Origin: Nymphaea colorata
Taxonomy: Eukaryota; Streptophyta; Magnoliopsida; Nymphaeales; Nymphaeaceae
Length of the DNA: 64,000 nucleotides
NCBI RefSeq assembly: GCF_008831285.2
Contig: NC_045145.1
Span: 21,078,802-21,142,801 of the forward strand
Reading direction: 5' to 3'
The notes beneath the pieces were generated by a model. It saw nothing but the letters and a program-made list of their open reading frames with translations. It did no database searches and was not told the DNA's origin. Shown here one piece after another: positions 1 to 11,443 of this stretch. The position numbers and the translations under genes are program-made. Numbering within the stretch: the first letter of the stretch is position 1; the number at the start of each line of letters is the position of its first letter.

Positions 1-1704
1 AACATTAATATTTCGAAACATGTAGCACCTGAACCTGCTAAAAAAGCAGGCACTCAAACTGAGAAGCACATTAGGCCCACTGATACTGAGTATGAGATAG
101 ATTCTTCAGAAATGGATAAGGTTGACTGCATGCATGGGGATCAAGAAAAGAAGAGAAGAAAGAAAGGTGCTGTAACAGGTAGAATAAACATGGTGTTGGC
201 TTGCAAGAGAAAGGCTGGGACTGTGCGCTGTAAGAAGTTCGGGTATCTGACTCTAATGCATATTGGCAGTGCAAGGAAAAAGAAAAATGAGAAACTGAAG
301 AACCAGTACACTTCCAGGAAACGTGTGGGAAGAACAGGAAACAATGTCAAGTACTCCAACAAGTGGCACATGCCAGAAATGACGACCAATCCTCCTTTTC
401 ATCGCAAGAAAAGAATAGAACGTGCAACTAGAGAAGTGCAGGATGTTGCAGCTAAACATCAAGATATCTACATTTGTTCTCAATCAAGTCAAACAAAGTC
501 CATTTACCATGAGAGTAAAGGAAATTGTGACGGCCAAGTAGATTGTACAGTTTCCCGCGAAGATGGAAATAATAGTTTAGGCCCAGGAAAATGTTATAGT
601 AGTAGTAATGTGCATAAAAAATACCTTGAACATGGATCTGATCAATTCACCAATTTGCAATCCAGCTGTAATATTGGCCTCCAAGAGAATGGAATAGCTA
701 AGGTTCAAGGCGTGCATCATCAAACCAATATTAATGAAGATCAAAGTCAGAATTTTAGACATCATAATTCAAAGAAAATATTTCGTCATGCATATATCCC
801 ACAAAATTTGCATTCAAGAGGTGAACTTCAAAGAGAAAGCTTATCTTCAGAAACTCCAGAAACTCCTTCAAGTAGCATGTCAGAAATGGTTTCAGTGTCG
901 GGCATCATCAGGAGGTACTTTAACTCTGATGAAGTGAGTTTAACTGACAATCAAGCTGAAAGCAGTAAATGTGCAAGGGGATGCCCTGAGAGCCATACCT
1001 TCAGATGTGCGCATCTATGGAATCAAGTTCATGGTTGTTGGGAACCAGAGACTCCTGGTATCCAAGAGGATCAGTCTAATAGGGGAGGAATAGCTCCTTT
1101 ACACACCGAAGCATCTTCTCATGTCAATGAATTTAATCAATCTGGTCAAATAAGAGAAACTTTTCTTGAACAATCAGAGAGGAATGTTGCAGAACATGCT
1201 AAGATAAGAGGTAAACATCACAAAGGTCTTAGTTGCAGTATGTTGCAAGAGGCACCATTGGCATCAAATATGGATGATTGTAAAAGTTCGCAAGTGAAGA
1301 ACAGTTCTAAAAAGAAGAAAAGAAAAAAGAAGAAAAGGGAAGAAAAGAAAGAGGAGAATGTTCATCACCAAAAGATACAAGTGGAGAGCCAAACGGGTGA
1401 TGAAAACAGAGTTGATCAACCTTCAAATTGTGCGGACACTTCACTGGATGCTAAAGTGAATGATTTTATGTCTGAACCTGCCGTTGGTGCAGATTCTAGG
1501 GCTGACCCCCCGCGTTTTCCTTCGTCCAGCAGCGGCCACAGTTCTCCAAAGTTAAAGCCTCGAAGAATGGAAGTTGGAAAGCGCATTCTTGAAGCAGTAA
1601 GCAGCCTAAGCACTTCATGTAGAAAAAAATCCTCTAATCTTGAGCTGAGATCCAAGATATCAGGATCAAATTCAATTAGGAAACTCGAGTTTGAGATCCT
1701 TTAG
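1..1704 (+). CDS. Uncharacterised lysine/serine-rich protein, 3' part only
   Basis: The frame is open from the first base of the window to a TAG at 1702-1704, giving 567 codons. No intron is visible, so the true start lies to the left and the ATG at 112 is probably internal. I do not recognise the family. The protein is hydrophilic, rich in Ser, Asn, Gln and Lys, with no membrane segment. It has basic clusters that look like nuclear localisation signals, notably a run of about 15 mostly Lys/Arg residues near bases 1309-1347. A short segment at about bases 844-957 (SSETPETPSSS, then VSGIIRRYF) and a Cys/His/Trp-containing segment at about 985-1050 look more conserved than the rest. The extreme C-terminus (about 1555-1700) is basic and Ser-rich. 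A nuclear or chromatin role is only a guess from composition. Confidence 0.6.
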   Translation, partial: NINISKHVAPEPAKKAGTQTEKHIRPTDTEYEIDSSEMDKVDCMHGDQEKKRRKKGAVTGRINMVLACKRKAGTVRCKKFGYLTLMHIGSARKKKNEKLKNQYTSRKRVGRTGNNVKYSNKWHMPEMTTNPPFHRKKRIERATREVQDVAAKHQDIYICSQSSQTKSIYHESKGNCDGQVDCTVSREDGNNSLGPGKCYSSSNVHKKYLEHGSDQFTNLQSSCNIGLQENGIAKVQGVHHQTNINEDQSQNFRHHNSKKIFRHAYIPQNLHSRGELQRESLSSETPETPSSSMSEMVSVSGIIRRYFNSDEVSLTDNQAESSKCARGCPESHTFRCAHLWNQVHGCWEPETPGIQEDQSNRGGIAPLHTEASSHVNEFNQSGQIRETFLEQSERNVAEHAKIRGKHHKGLSCSMLQEAPLASNMDDCKSSQVKNSSKKKKRKKKKREEKKEENVHHQKIQVESQTGDENRVDQPSNCADTSLDAKVNDFMSEPAVGADSRADPPRFPSSSSGHSSPKLKPRRMEVGKRILEAVSSLSTSCRKKSSNLELRSKISGSNSIRKLEFEIL

Positions 1705-1737
1705 TATGGTTGTAAAACTGTTTAAATGCAAGTCAAA

Positions 1738-1738
<1 letters not shown>

Positions 1739-1781
<43 letters not shown>

Positions 1782-1798
1782 TCACTCTCTCTCTCTCT
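1739..1798. repeat. (CT)n(CA)n(CT)n microsatellite
   Basis: Compound dinucleotide tract about 35 bp after the stop of the first gene, so probably in its 3'UTR. The order is CT repeats, then CA repeats, then CT repeats again. Likely length-polymorphic. Confidence 0.9.
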
Positions 1799-2869
1799 TT
1801 TACTGGATTTTTTTTAAAGCTTCTTTTAAAACCTTTTGGATGCTAAAAGCCATGCAGTAGAAAAGGTTGCTTTATCTTGGTAACTGTGTATTTTTTGATC
1901 TGTTCGGTGTAACTTTTTGGGTTCATTGTTCTATAAAATGAATACAGAAATGGCATAAGCTTAGATTGTTCTGTAAGAAATGTATGGTGACTCACATCAT
2001 TGTTTATGTTGGCCGATCCACAGAACGGGGATGCAAAGGGTTTGTATGTGGATTCAGAGTTGTGGTTCTTTAGCTGTACCAAACTCGAGCAAATCTGTTT
2101 ATCGATGTCTTCACATTTGTCAGAACCCGAATTGTTTGCATCTATGTTCTGCAGACTGGTTCATTAACTGAATGCGGTGCTTATCTAAGCAAAGGTGCAG
2201 AGAATTATTTCTCATGCCATCTCTTGATTTCTCACACCCAAGGTCCATTTCATCACTGGAAGCAAGCCCCTTTCCCACCTTGCCTTGCCACAAGATATCA
2301 GCAGACTTTCCGGGAGAATCCTTAACTAAGGAATAAATCGTTCAAGGACATCAGAAATCCATCCCAGTGATCTGATTTCATAGCCACGGATTTCCGCCCC
2401 CATCGAATATTCAAAATCCATGTGAGATCCGGCGGTTGCTAAAACTATGTGTTTCGCCTTGAAATCCAGCATCTGATTTGAGATCCGAAGTTATCAAACA
2501 CAGCCCAATTTTCTGGATTAAGTAAATACAGACCAATCCAATTACTGATTGGACTTAGTTGGGATTCCCTTTCGCATGAAGTAATCAAAGCCTGAAGGTT
2601 ATCAGTTCTAATGAAAATCCTCATCTTATTATATGTTAACCATTTGGCAATACTAGCATACGAGTAGTAAAGGGTATACCCTATCTTAATCTGATTCACT
2701 TGTGTATTTATCATCAACACACCCGGTGGCATTTGTCCCCTCTAATTTTCTGTGGAAAAAGAAAAACTTTGCCATGCAATATGGAATTAGAATAACCTAA
2801 ACACATTAATATCAGAGTAAGTTGAAAGAAAAAAAAAAAGTATCTTATCTATCCAATTACTATATCAAA
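1799..2869. other. Non-coding spacer (3'UTR and intergenic)
   Basis: No open frame with coding character. The left part is probably 3'UTR of the first gene. The stretch around 2300-2540 has short inverted similarities (AAACTATGTG... and ...AAACACAGCCC) of the kind seen in old MITEs, but no clear termini or target duplication. Confidence 0.5.
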
Positions 2870-5600
2870 TTAATGTATATATGTATATGATGCACACCCA
2901 ATGGGAACACAGACATAAGCAAAGGGGCTATCATAGAGTAGGGGTATTATGCGTACGTATAGCCGACGATACCGAGGGATAAGCACACAACGGGCCAGCA
3001 GATCAGGGACGAAGATCAAAGATGGACAATTCAAGCTGAAGAAGACTGCGTCAGTTGAAAGGAGCAGAGTCGGATTGGGTGCAACCCAGTATGCGTTAGG
3101 ATCAAGTTTAGCTAGCAAGAGCTCAGGCTAACCTGAGCGCGTCGCGGCTGGGTTCAAGCCCAAACCGAGTCATTATAAGTGTTTCCTATTTTGTTGAGTC
3201 ATTACAGGTTTTGTATTTGTCGCAGTCCGAGACAGCGGGTGGCACCCGAGACAATCCAGTAGTATATAAGATGGAGACTGCACCAAAGTTTGTATCTTTT
3301 TTGAAATTGAATCAATGAAAAGACTCCTTTTCTCTCCCGCGTGGAGTGTTTGAGTTGCTTAGGTGTGGCGCCAAAAGCTTGGCCAGCGAAAGGAACCTTG
3401 CTGGAAAAGAAGAACGACTACAGGACCAGAGGAGAGGACCCGGGAACTCTACCGAAAATGTAGGCGACGGGTCTTGAGTAGATGTGTGATTCCGACCAAG
3501 GTGTAGATGTCTTCCATCACCAGGACATTTAGAGGCCAGGGTGGAGGATTGTGAGCTTGGTGGAGGAGCGTGGACGCCGATCACCAAGAGCCTCTCAGAT
3601 CTGCTGCACGACAGCTGAAGGAACATCTTCAGTCGGTGAGAATCCTATCTCTGTGGAGATTCTACCATGAAATCTTCCTGTTACCCGATCAGAAGTGGAG
3701 AGGATGCTGACATTCTGATCGATTTGAGTTTAACTCATCTAACGAGAGGAATAGATCGGTTCGATTTGACTGAGATTGAAGGATCTGAAGAAGAAATGAA
3801 GTGCTGACGAGATCGGGCGAGCACAATCCCTGTTTCAAGTGGATTGCCTAACGAATGACTTAGATCGACTTTAATTCTTGTTGAGATCAGTTCTTCTGTC
3901 GCATTCTATATCTAATTGCTGCGGATTACTTGCGACGAGCAACAAAGTGAAATCTGTTGAGGAATTGGATGATTGAAGATGAAGAACAGAGGATGTATTA
4001 TGTATAGGCACAATGACATAAAGTTTTGTTAATCTGTTAATTCCCAACGACCCGAGCAAGATCTGAATTCGAGAATAGCTCAGTTGTCTTCATAACTAAT
4101 GGAAGATTCTGATGAAGTTTGAGGAGAATCCGATTTGTTTTGGATAGTTTGCCGGAGCTGATCGGAATCACGACGGCGGATCGCAGAATTAGGCGGCGCA
4201 GTTCTAAGCAACATCAAAATCTAGGCTGATTTCAATCCTCAACGACTCACCATTTGGAAGCTGCTTTGAAGCTGAATTTTTGGGCATTCATTCATCATAA
4301 TCTTATCTATCACTGGTTCAAATGTCAGCTCAATCCGAGCTGCGGTTGAATTTTGGCGAATTTTTGAAGATGGCTGACTCCAAACATTGCCTGAGCCATG
4401 CGACAGGCTATTTCAGGTAGAATCAGTCGCATCTTTGGGCTCAACGAGTCAGCAACTAGAAACAAATTTGGAGCTGGTTCTTGGGACGTCTAACCCTCAA
4501 GTACTTAGCTTCATTCAAACCAATTTTCACGATTTTAGAAGCTTTGGAAGTGAAAATATGAATTTTTGAAGGAGATCGACTTGTGAACTAAGCTTGAGCA
4601 TCTGAGACAAGTTGTTTCAGGCAGAAATAGGCACGAGTTAGCTGTTGGAAGTGACTTTGGAGCTGGGTTTTGGAGCATCTATTCTTCCATATTTCAGCTT
4701 TCTCGAGACCAAATTTCATGAATTTAGGAGATCTGGACAAGGAGAAATTAATTTTTGAAAGAGCACGGTCCCAGAAGCTGGCTTTACACCTTTGAGAGGG
4801 ATTCTCGCCAGTTTCCCCAATTTCTATCTTAAATTTGGGTGAAACCAGAGATCCGATGCATTCTTCATGACCTTGAATTGTGAATAACTGTAAGATATAC
4901 ATCTGCTTTATTTGCTGGTTCATTTGCAGCATCAGATCCATTGCTGTAAGCCACTGCTGCAACCTATTCCTGAGCTGGACCTGCATTTCTGAAGAGCACA
5001 CTGTCGGTGCTGAACATTTGGCACATGTTTTCCCTAATTCATCACTTAACATGGGTTCAATCGATCCTTGCTACTGTCACAAAACCGAACAAGCGAGGAG
5101 AGACTGATCAGTAGGAAGATGTGAGCTGCTGGGGAGTTGATCATTGAAGGGACGAGCGCTGGTGTCTATCTAGCATCTACTACCCCAGTTCACTCAAAAC
5201 ATGGGTTTCTACTGTATTCTGGTGAAGTGCAGAACTTACTAGTTTTCTGTACTTCTGATTTGATGCGATTGTAATCTGTTGTATTCCCTTGCGAGCTGAG
5301 GTGCTTCAGAGAGGAGGACTCAATTGGAGATCACCATCTTGCTGTGCACAAGATCTGAGCCTGTGGAGAAGTGTTGAATACCGAGGATTGTAATGGCCTT
5401 CTTCCTCAGTGAGTGCTGGACTAGCTCTAGCAAGGTACATTCGAACCCCCCTATAGTTGCGTGGGAGGGTGCATTCTATTTCCAGCCAACCTTCGGGTTT
5501 GCAGTTGTAAGGAATCTTCTAAAGCTCGTTTAGCCGAGGACACATTCCCAAACTGCTGGACTTACTTAGGGCAAATGGTGTGGATTGCTCGTTTTAGGGA
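2870..5600 (+). mobile_element. Decayed LTR-retroelement-like sequence (non-autonomous)
   Basis: A TATA box (AGTATATAAG, near 3260) is followed by a leader-like stretch with CAATGAAAAGACTCC and a CT-rich tail, an arrangement like the U3/R/U5 of a plant LTR. After about 3400 come roughly 2 kb without any long ORF. Within them, diverged units recur at about 4250-4390, 4393-4580 and 4600-4770, each with a phrase like GAGCTGGTTTTGGGxxCxTCT followed by TTCATGAATTTAG...GAATTTTTGAA. No gag or pol frame, no second matching LTR and no tRNA primer-binding site were found. It could be a TRIM/LARD-type remnant or a broken solo LTR. Boundaries are approximate. Confidence 0.35.
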
Positions 5601-6410
5601 TTGCATGAATGGTTTAACTTGGATGAATGATTGTTGAGTGAGGGAGAGTTCAAAATTGTATCGAGAATGCTTGTAAAGCCTCACATCTCCACTATTGATT
5701 GTAGTACGTTAAAAAATTGGGAGGGACATTCCACTTGTATATCAGTCTTAAGGGATATATTCAGTCGGGGTTGTGTTCGACTTGGGATCAAATTTTGTAT
5801 TCCCTATTCATTTAACCTCCCTCGGCGTGTTAGTCCCCAATAGATCTTAGGAAGCCACTGCATCTTGGTGAGATTTGAGTAGCTACAAGGGCAAGTCACA
5901 TCCGTATATAATGGTAACGGTTATACATGGAAGTTCACATCTTTTGTTTCTGTCTCAGTTCTAACATGAGGAAAGTGTATTAAAGTGTGGAATTTAGCTG
6001 CAAGTGTCCATAGTCATCTGCTTCCTTCTTACCGTGGTCTCAACTGCTCAGCTTTAAACAGTATCTGTTTTACGACAATAAATGAAGAATGAGCCCCCTC
6101 TCCATTTTAAGAAGTTGGGTCTTACTACTATTGAAGCAAATGGGAAGATGGAAATTCTAAGTTCAACGTAACGTTGAAAACTGACGCGATTTTTTTAGAA
6201 TATCGTGATATTATCGGGCAGTGAATGCGATAAAATCAGTATCTTCCCCATCTGCTTCGCATTGCATGTCCAAGTTCGTTATTCGTTAGAATATCAAGAG
6301 GAAACCCCAAAAAGGCTAAAAAAGACTGAACAGTCATTTGAATTTTACAACATTTATCTTTAGTTTCAATTGTCCTCAGTTATATATCGCAAAGTTTTTC
6401 GCTGCGTTGT
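5601..6410. other. Non-coding spacer upstream of NOP2
   Basis: Nothing with coding character. It holds the distal promoter region of the NOP2 gene on its right side; no transposon signature was seen. Confidence 0.5.
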
Positions 6411-6470
6411 TAGGGTTTAAAATTGCGCCTTTATTTTGTCGATCCTTTATTTTGGGGCTGTATATAAGCG
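6411..6470 (+). promoter_or_regulatory. NOP2 core promoter: telo-box plus TATA box
   Basis: TAGGGTTT at 6411-6418 matches the telo-box (AAACCCTA reversed), which is common in plant promoters of ribosomal-protein and ribosome-biogenesis genes. A TATA box (TATATAAG) follows at 6461-6468, about 75 bp before the NOP2 ATG, so transcription probably starts near 6490-6500 and the 5'UTR is short. The motifs are seen directly; the functional link is inference. Confidence 0.6.
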
Positions 6471-6540
6471 TATCTGGCGCTCTTCCCTTCGCGCTCGAAA
6501 ACTCGGCTACTCTCCGAGGCACCCTTCCTTGTCTGGGGCG

Positions 6541-9500
6541 ATGCCGACCAAGAAGAGAGGAGGACGCGGCGGCTCATCGAAAGCCCTGCAGAGCAAGAAA
6601 CGGAGGAAGGAGGAAGAGCCGTCGTCGGACGAGGATCCTCAGAGGGTGGAAGGGGACGCGGAGGAGGAAGAAGAGGAGGTACTCGATGATTCTGTAGATG
6701 AAGCTAGAGGTAGAGGCGGAGAAGAAGAAGATGATGATGATGATGACGATGACGATGAAGACGAAGAAGGAGAGTCTCTTTCAGAAGTTTCTTCGGACGA
6801 GAATCCGTTCAAGGATGACTTCGACGGGGGAAGCGGCGAAGGTAAGTAAAAGTGTGTCGAACGAAAAGTTTAACGTTTTATATGGTTTCTAGCTCTGTAC
6901 GCGCTTGATTGGATGATTTTCAAGTCGCTCGAGACTTTTTGTTGATTCTCTTTCTATTCGGTTGAAGCATTTCCATAAATTTTTCTATTCTTGCCTTGGA
7001 GAGCATTGTGCTTTCCTCGACTTCTTTCTCTCAGTGGGCGCGGGGTTTTAATTTATTATGCCATGTTTTATTTTCATTTGTTCGTTTAGGTTCAGATTCA
7101 GATGAATCTGATATCGAAGAGCAAGCGCGAGCTATTGTGGAAGAGAAAGCGAGGGAGGACGAGGACGCAGAGGCAGAGTTGCAACTCAACATCAAAGAAG
7201 AAGCTGATGATTTCATACTTCCAACCGCAGAGGTGTGCTTCTCGATGGGAGTCAATATTTGGCGTATTTTACTTTTGAGCTGCTTGTGAACATTGTTGGG
7301 CATATATAGTTGGCGTTACGGCGTGCGTAAACTGTGCTAATGTTTGTGCTATTGCTTGCGTTTGACACTCCGATCTTTAAAGTGTAAATCTTTTTCAAGC
7401 TTATTATTTCTTGTTACAAAGTTCAAAACTTTGTTTAGCAGCTTATAGAATAGCATAAGGAAAAGTGTTTTTTCTGTGTACCTAATCGTCCACCGGATAC
7501 CTTGTTTCGTTGTTTATAAGGAACTCTATTCCTTCTTCGCGTGGTAGCTTTATTTGGTTAGCTTGCTGTACTTGTTGTTGAATGATCAGACTTGATGGAA
7601 TTTTCCTTTATTTTCTAGTTATTAACGTGCTCTGAGATTGAGAACTAATCTGGAGGTACCTGGTGCTTGCCGGGCATTCCCGTCCATGTGAAACTTCGCT
7701 AATCACCTGGAGTTTAATTTTATTCGCAAGCTCTTGGTTATAGAAGCACTTCAGAATTGACTGAACGAGTCTTGGCACTAGGGGTTCCTCCCTTCAGGAA
7801 TGTGCTGTTTTAAGGCAAAACTCAAGAAAGGATCGATGATCTTCTAACATAATATCTGGAACTATGCTGGCTTGTTCTTTAAAATGAAAGCTCACATTTG
7901 TTTAATGAAAAATTGTGCCTCTGAAAACTTGTTATACTGTTATTGTTCAAAATAAAGTTTGATTTTATTTGACAAAAAAAAACCTAAGTGATTTTGGTTC
8001 TCGGTTTGATGGTGATTGGTAATTTGGTAGTAATCCTGATGTTTAAGCATGTTGATACTTCATCACATACTCAATTATTGTGGTTGCTTAGGAGCTTGAA
8101 GAAGAGCAGCACCGCCCTCCAGATCTTCCGAATCTTCAAGGGAGGATCAAAGAAAGTAAGTGTCACCTTCTTTGTGTTCAACATCAAAGCATCTATTATT
8201 GCTATAATTATTATTACACTTTAACTATTTATATTTATGTTTTTTTGTTATAGTTGTACGAGTGCTATCAAATTTCAAAGCTTTAAGACAAGAAGGATCT
8301 GCACGAAAGGATTATGTTGAGCAACTCAAGAGAGATTTGGCCTCATATTATGGATATAACGAGTACTTGATTGGTATTTTTGTTGAGGTAATATCCTATA
8401 TCCATCTCAAGCATGATCACTTGAGCAATAAAAAGAAGTGCCAGATATTTCAGTGGGTGGTGCCCATTCAGGCCGTAAGTTACCAACCACTGTGAAACTT
8501 ATCTTTTTTTTTGAACAAAATTCCAAACAGATGTTTCCAGTTGTAGAGCTTGTGGAGCTCATTGAAGCATTTGAGAAGCCTCGACCCATATGCTTGCGCA
8601 CAAACACTTTGAAGGTGAAATATCATCTCTTTATGTTGCGTTTCTCGAATCAGATTTCAATGTCCAGTGCTATTGGTGTATGTTCTTGGGTCTAGGGCTC
8701 ACAAAATAAGTGGATTGAGCTCAGCCTGCTTTTTTTCTTTTCCAAGCAGCTTGTTTTGTGTCAAAAGGAGTTTGAACTGGCTTTGTTGGGCTTGTGTGAG
8801 TGTTTTGATGCAGGAACCAGAAAAAACTAGAGTCCCTGTCTTGGTTGAATGATAAAAAATGAAAATTTTCTTTTGTGAAAAAGTTGGTAACACAACTTGA
8901 ATCTGTCCCAGTATATATATGTGTGTCAGAAGTAGACTGTTTAATACTTTAACGTGCTCATAAAAGTGATTGTCCATAGGAAACAACTAGCTGTTGGTGA
9001 ATTAGAACCCCTGTGGCACTGTCACTGCAAGTACTGCTGAGGTTTATTTGATGATAGAAGAATAGAAAAGAAATCATAAACTAACTACTGATGGGAATGA
9101 TGAGAAATGCTGAGTTAATGCCTCAATGGAACTCCTAAACTATGACTAGTAAAATTTCCTCGAAACTTTATCAAAGGCTGAAGTGTATTGTATGTCAGTC
9201 TATATTCTATACAATGGAGAGCATGGGCATTCCTCTGCTGTAAAATGCATGTCTCAGAAGCGGGGCATCTACACCCTTATGCTTTAAGTGCTCACGTCTT
9301 ATTTTGTCTTGAGATGCACATCTCATGCAATTGGTCCCACTTTTACAACAACCATAAATCAGCTGTCTCATTTTGTTTTTTACTTTGCATCATATTTTCT
9401 TCTCATGTTTAGCAAGACCAGTTCTAGCAAAGGTGGAGTCTGTGTGTTTTTTTTTCAGATTCATATCATGCAACACTGAAATTATATTTATTTCTCCATT

Positions 9501-11396
9501 ATGGATGGTAAAGGGATCTGTTGTTGCAGGCCATCCTGATGATTGGAAAGACTCATTGTACATTTTATTTACTGTGCAGACTCGCAGAAGGGATCTTGCT
9601 GGCGTATTAATAAATCGAGGGGTAAACCTTGATCCATTAAGCAAGTGGTCAAAGGTGAGATATCCATAAAGCTCTTTTGTGTGTGTGTGTGTGAGGTATT
9701 TCTTAACGTTCATCAACATGCATCATCTCCTATAGGTTGGGTTGGTTGTATATGAATCTCAAGTGCCTGTTGGAGCTACACCTGAATACATGGCGGGACA
9801 CTACATGGTATGACATGGTTCTCTCTCTCCCTCTCCTACTTCTGTCTAAAAAGGAAAAAGGCTGAACTTTCTTTGATGTATTTTCTGAAAGTTCTGATTT
9901 TTTTTTCACAGCTGCAAAGTGCTAATTCTTTCTTGCCTGTGATGGCACTTGCCCCTCAAGAGAAGGAGAGAATTGTGGACATGGCGTAAGTAGCTTATCG
10001 TCCGTTAACATTCATCAGGAGATTACACTTGTTTAATCAATGAATTGTATCTGGTTGTGCTCAACCAGCTTCTCTTGAGAGTCTTGGATATTTCTGAAGT
10101 TTGATTTGAGGGGGCTGGGCACGTTTAATTCATGGTGCTTTGTTGATGTGACTGAGCTTAACTTGTTGAGCTTGACTTCCTCTTAGAATGTTCTTTTCAC
10201 TTTTTCTTGTTTGCACTGATACAAGTTGGTTTATTTGTCTCCATAACAAGGAACATTTGAAATAAATTGTCAGATGTGATAAGGCAGATGTCATTGCTGA
10301 AAGTTTGCCTTTTTCTTATCCCAGTCTTTGTAAATTGCAACTGATGCACAATGTGGAAAGATATCCTGGTGCATGGGCTTAAGCCATTAGGTTGTCAGCT
10401 TAGATTGATAATGGACCATTCTTCTGCTTATCTATTTGCTGTTTTTTGTGATTGCTCTGGTTTGATTTCCATTGATCTTCTCTACATTTTGCTGCAGTGC
10501 TGCACCTGGTGGTAAAACAACATACGTTGCAGCTCTAATGAAGAACACTGGTATGTCTTCAATTTTATTTCTTTTTAAATATGCCCTGCCAGTGGCTGTT
10601 TGATTCTTATGATATTCTTCCAAATCCTTCTGTTATGACATTGATTGCCTAATGTTTTATGGATTTTTTGGACTGAGATTTAAATTATCACGTCTTAGAT
10701 GCTTTATGATCATTGTTCATTGAGGTGGTGGGTCTTAGAAGGATACATTTTCACGGACATGGGTTTGGTGATAAAATCTATTACAAAGGGTTCATTTTTT
10801 TTCCACTGGATGAATGCACATGATTTTGTCGTACATCTTGTGGTCTCCTAGAAGAAGCACATTAGGTCTTGTTCTAGTTAATGTATTATGACTTGAATAA
10901 ATGAAAAAAAAAAAGAAAATCATATTTAGTATAGGGATGTTCAATCCTAGGGATCAGTATTTTGTGTGGATCTGAGTTTCATTTTGTTAAGTGCATGCTG
11001 TTCTACTGTTTTTCACTTTTTCGTTGTTGTTACTTTTTTCGTTAAAATATTTTATCTTATTTTGCTTCTTTATGTTATTAAGTTGTTATAATGTTATTTG
11101 TTAATTTATTTTAGTATCTCTGTTCTGTCCGAGCCATGCTTTTTCTGTTGAGGAATTCTGTTGTTAGTTATGTATTAGTTATTAGTTATATCTTAGTTAT
11201 ACATTAGTTATTAGCTTTTTCGTTTGTGCTTGTATGAGTTTTATGTGGCAGCCGTGCAGTTAAGAAAGCCAGGTGAGATGTTGGCTTTTGAGTTATATAC
11301 TAAATTCCTACATGTGCACCCAAGATATATTAGTCTCCTACGTGTGATGCTAATATATAACATATATATTAGTTATTACTTAATGCTGTTTTTGAG

Positions 11397-11443
<47 letters not shown>

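Noticed and set aside
2380-2540. Possible MITE (inverted words AAACTATGTG / AAACACAGCCC)
   Set aside because: No clean terminal inverted repeats and no target duplication could be set.
3140-3170. tRNA-like B-box (GGGTTCAAGCCC)
   Set aside because: No A-box at the right distance and no cloverleaf; it lies in the LTR-like region.
6338-6697. 119-codon + frame overlapping the NOP2 start
   Set aside because: Different frame from NOP2 exon 1, begins upstream of the TATA box and shows no family similarity.
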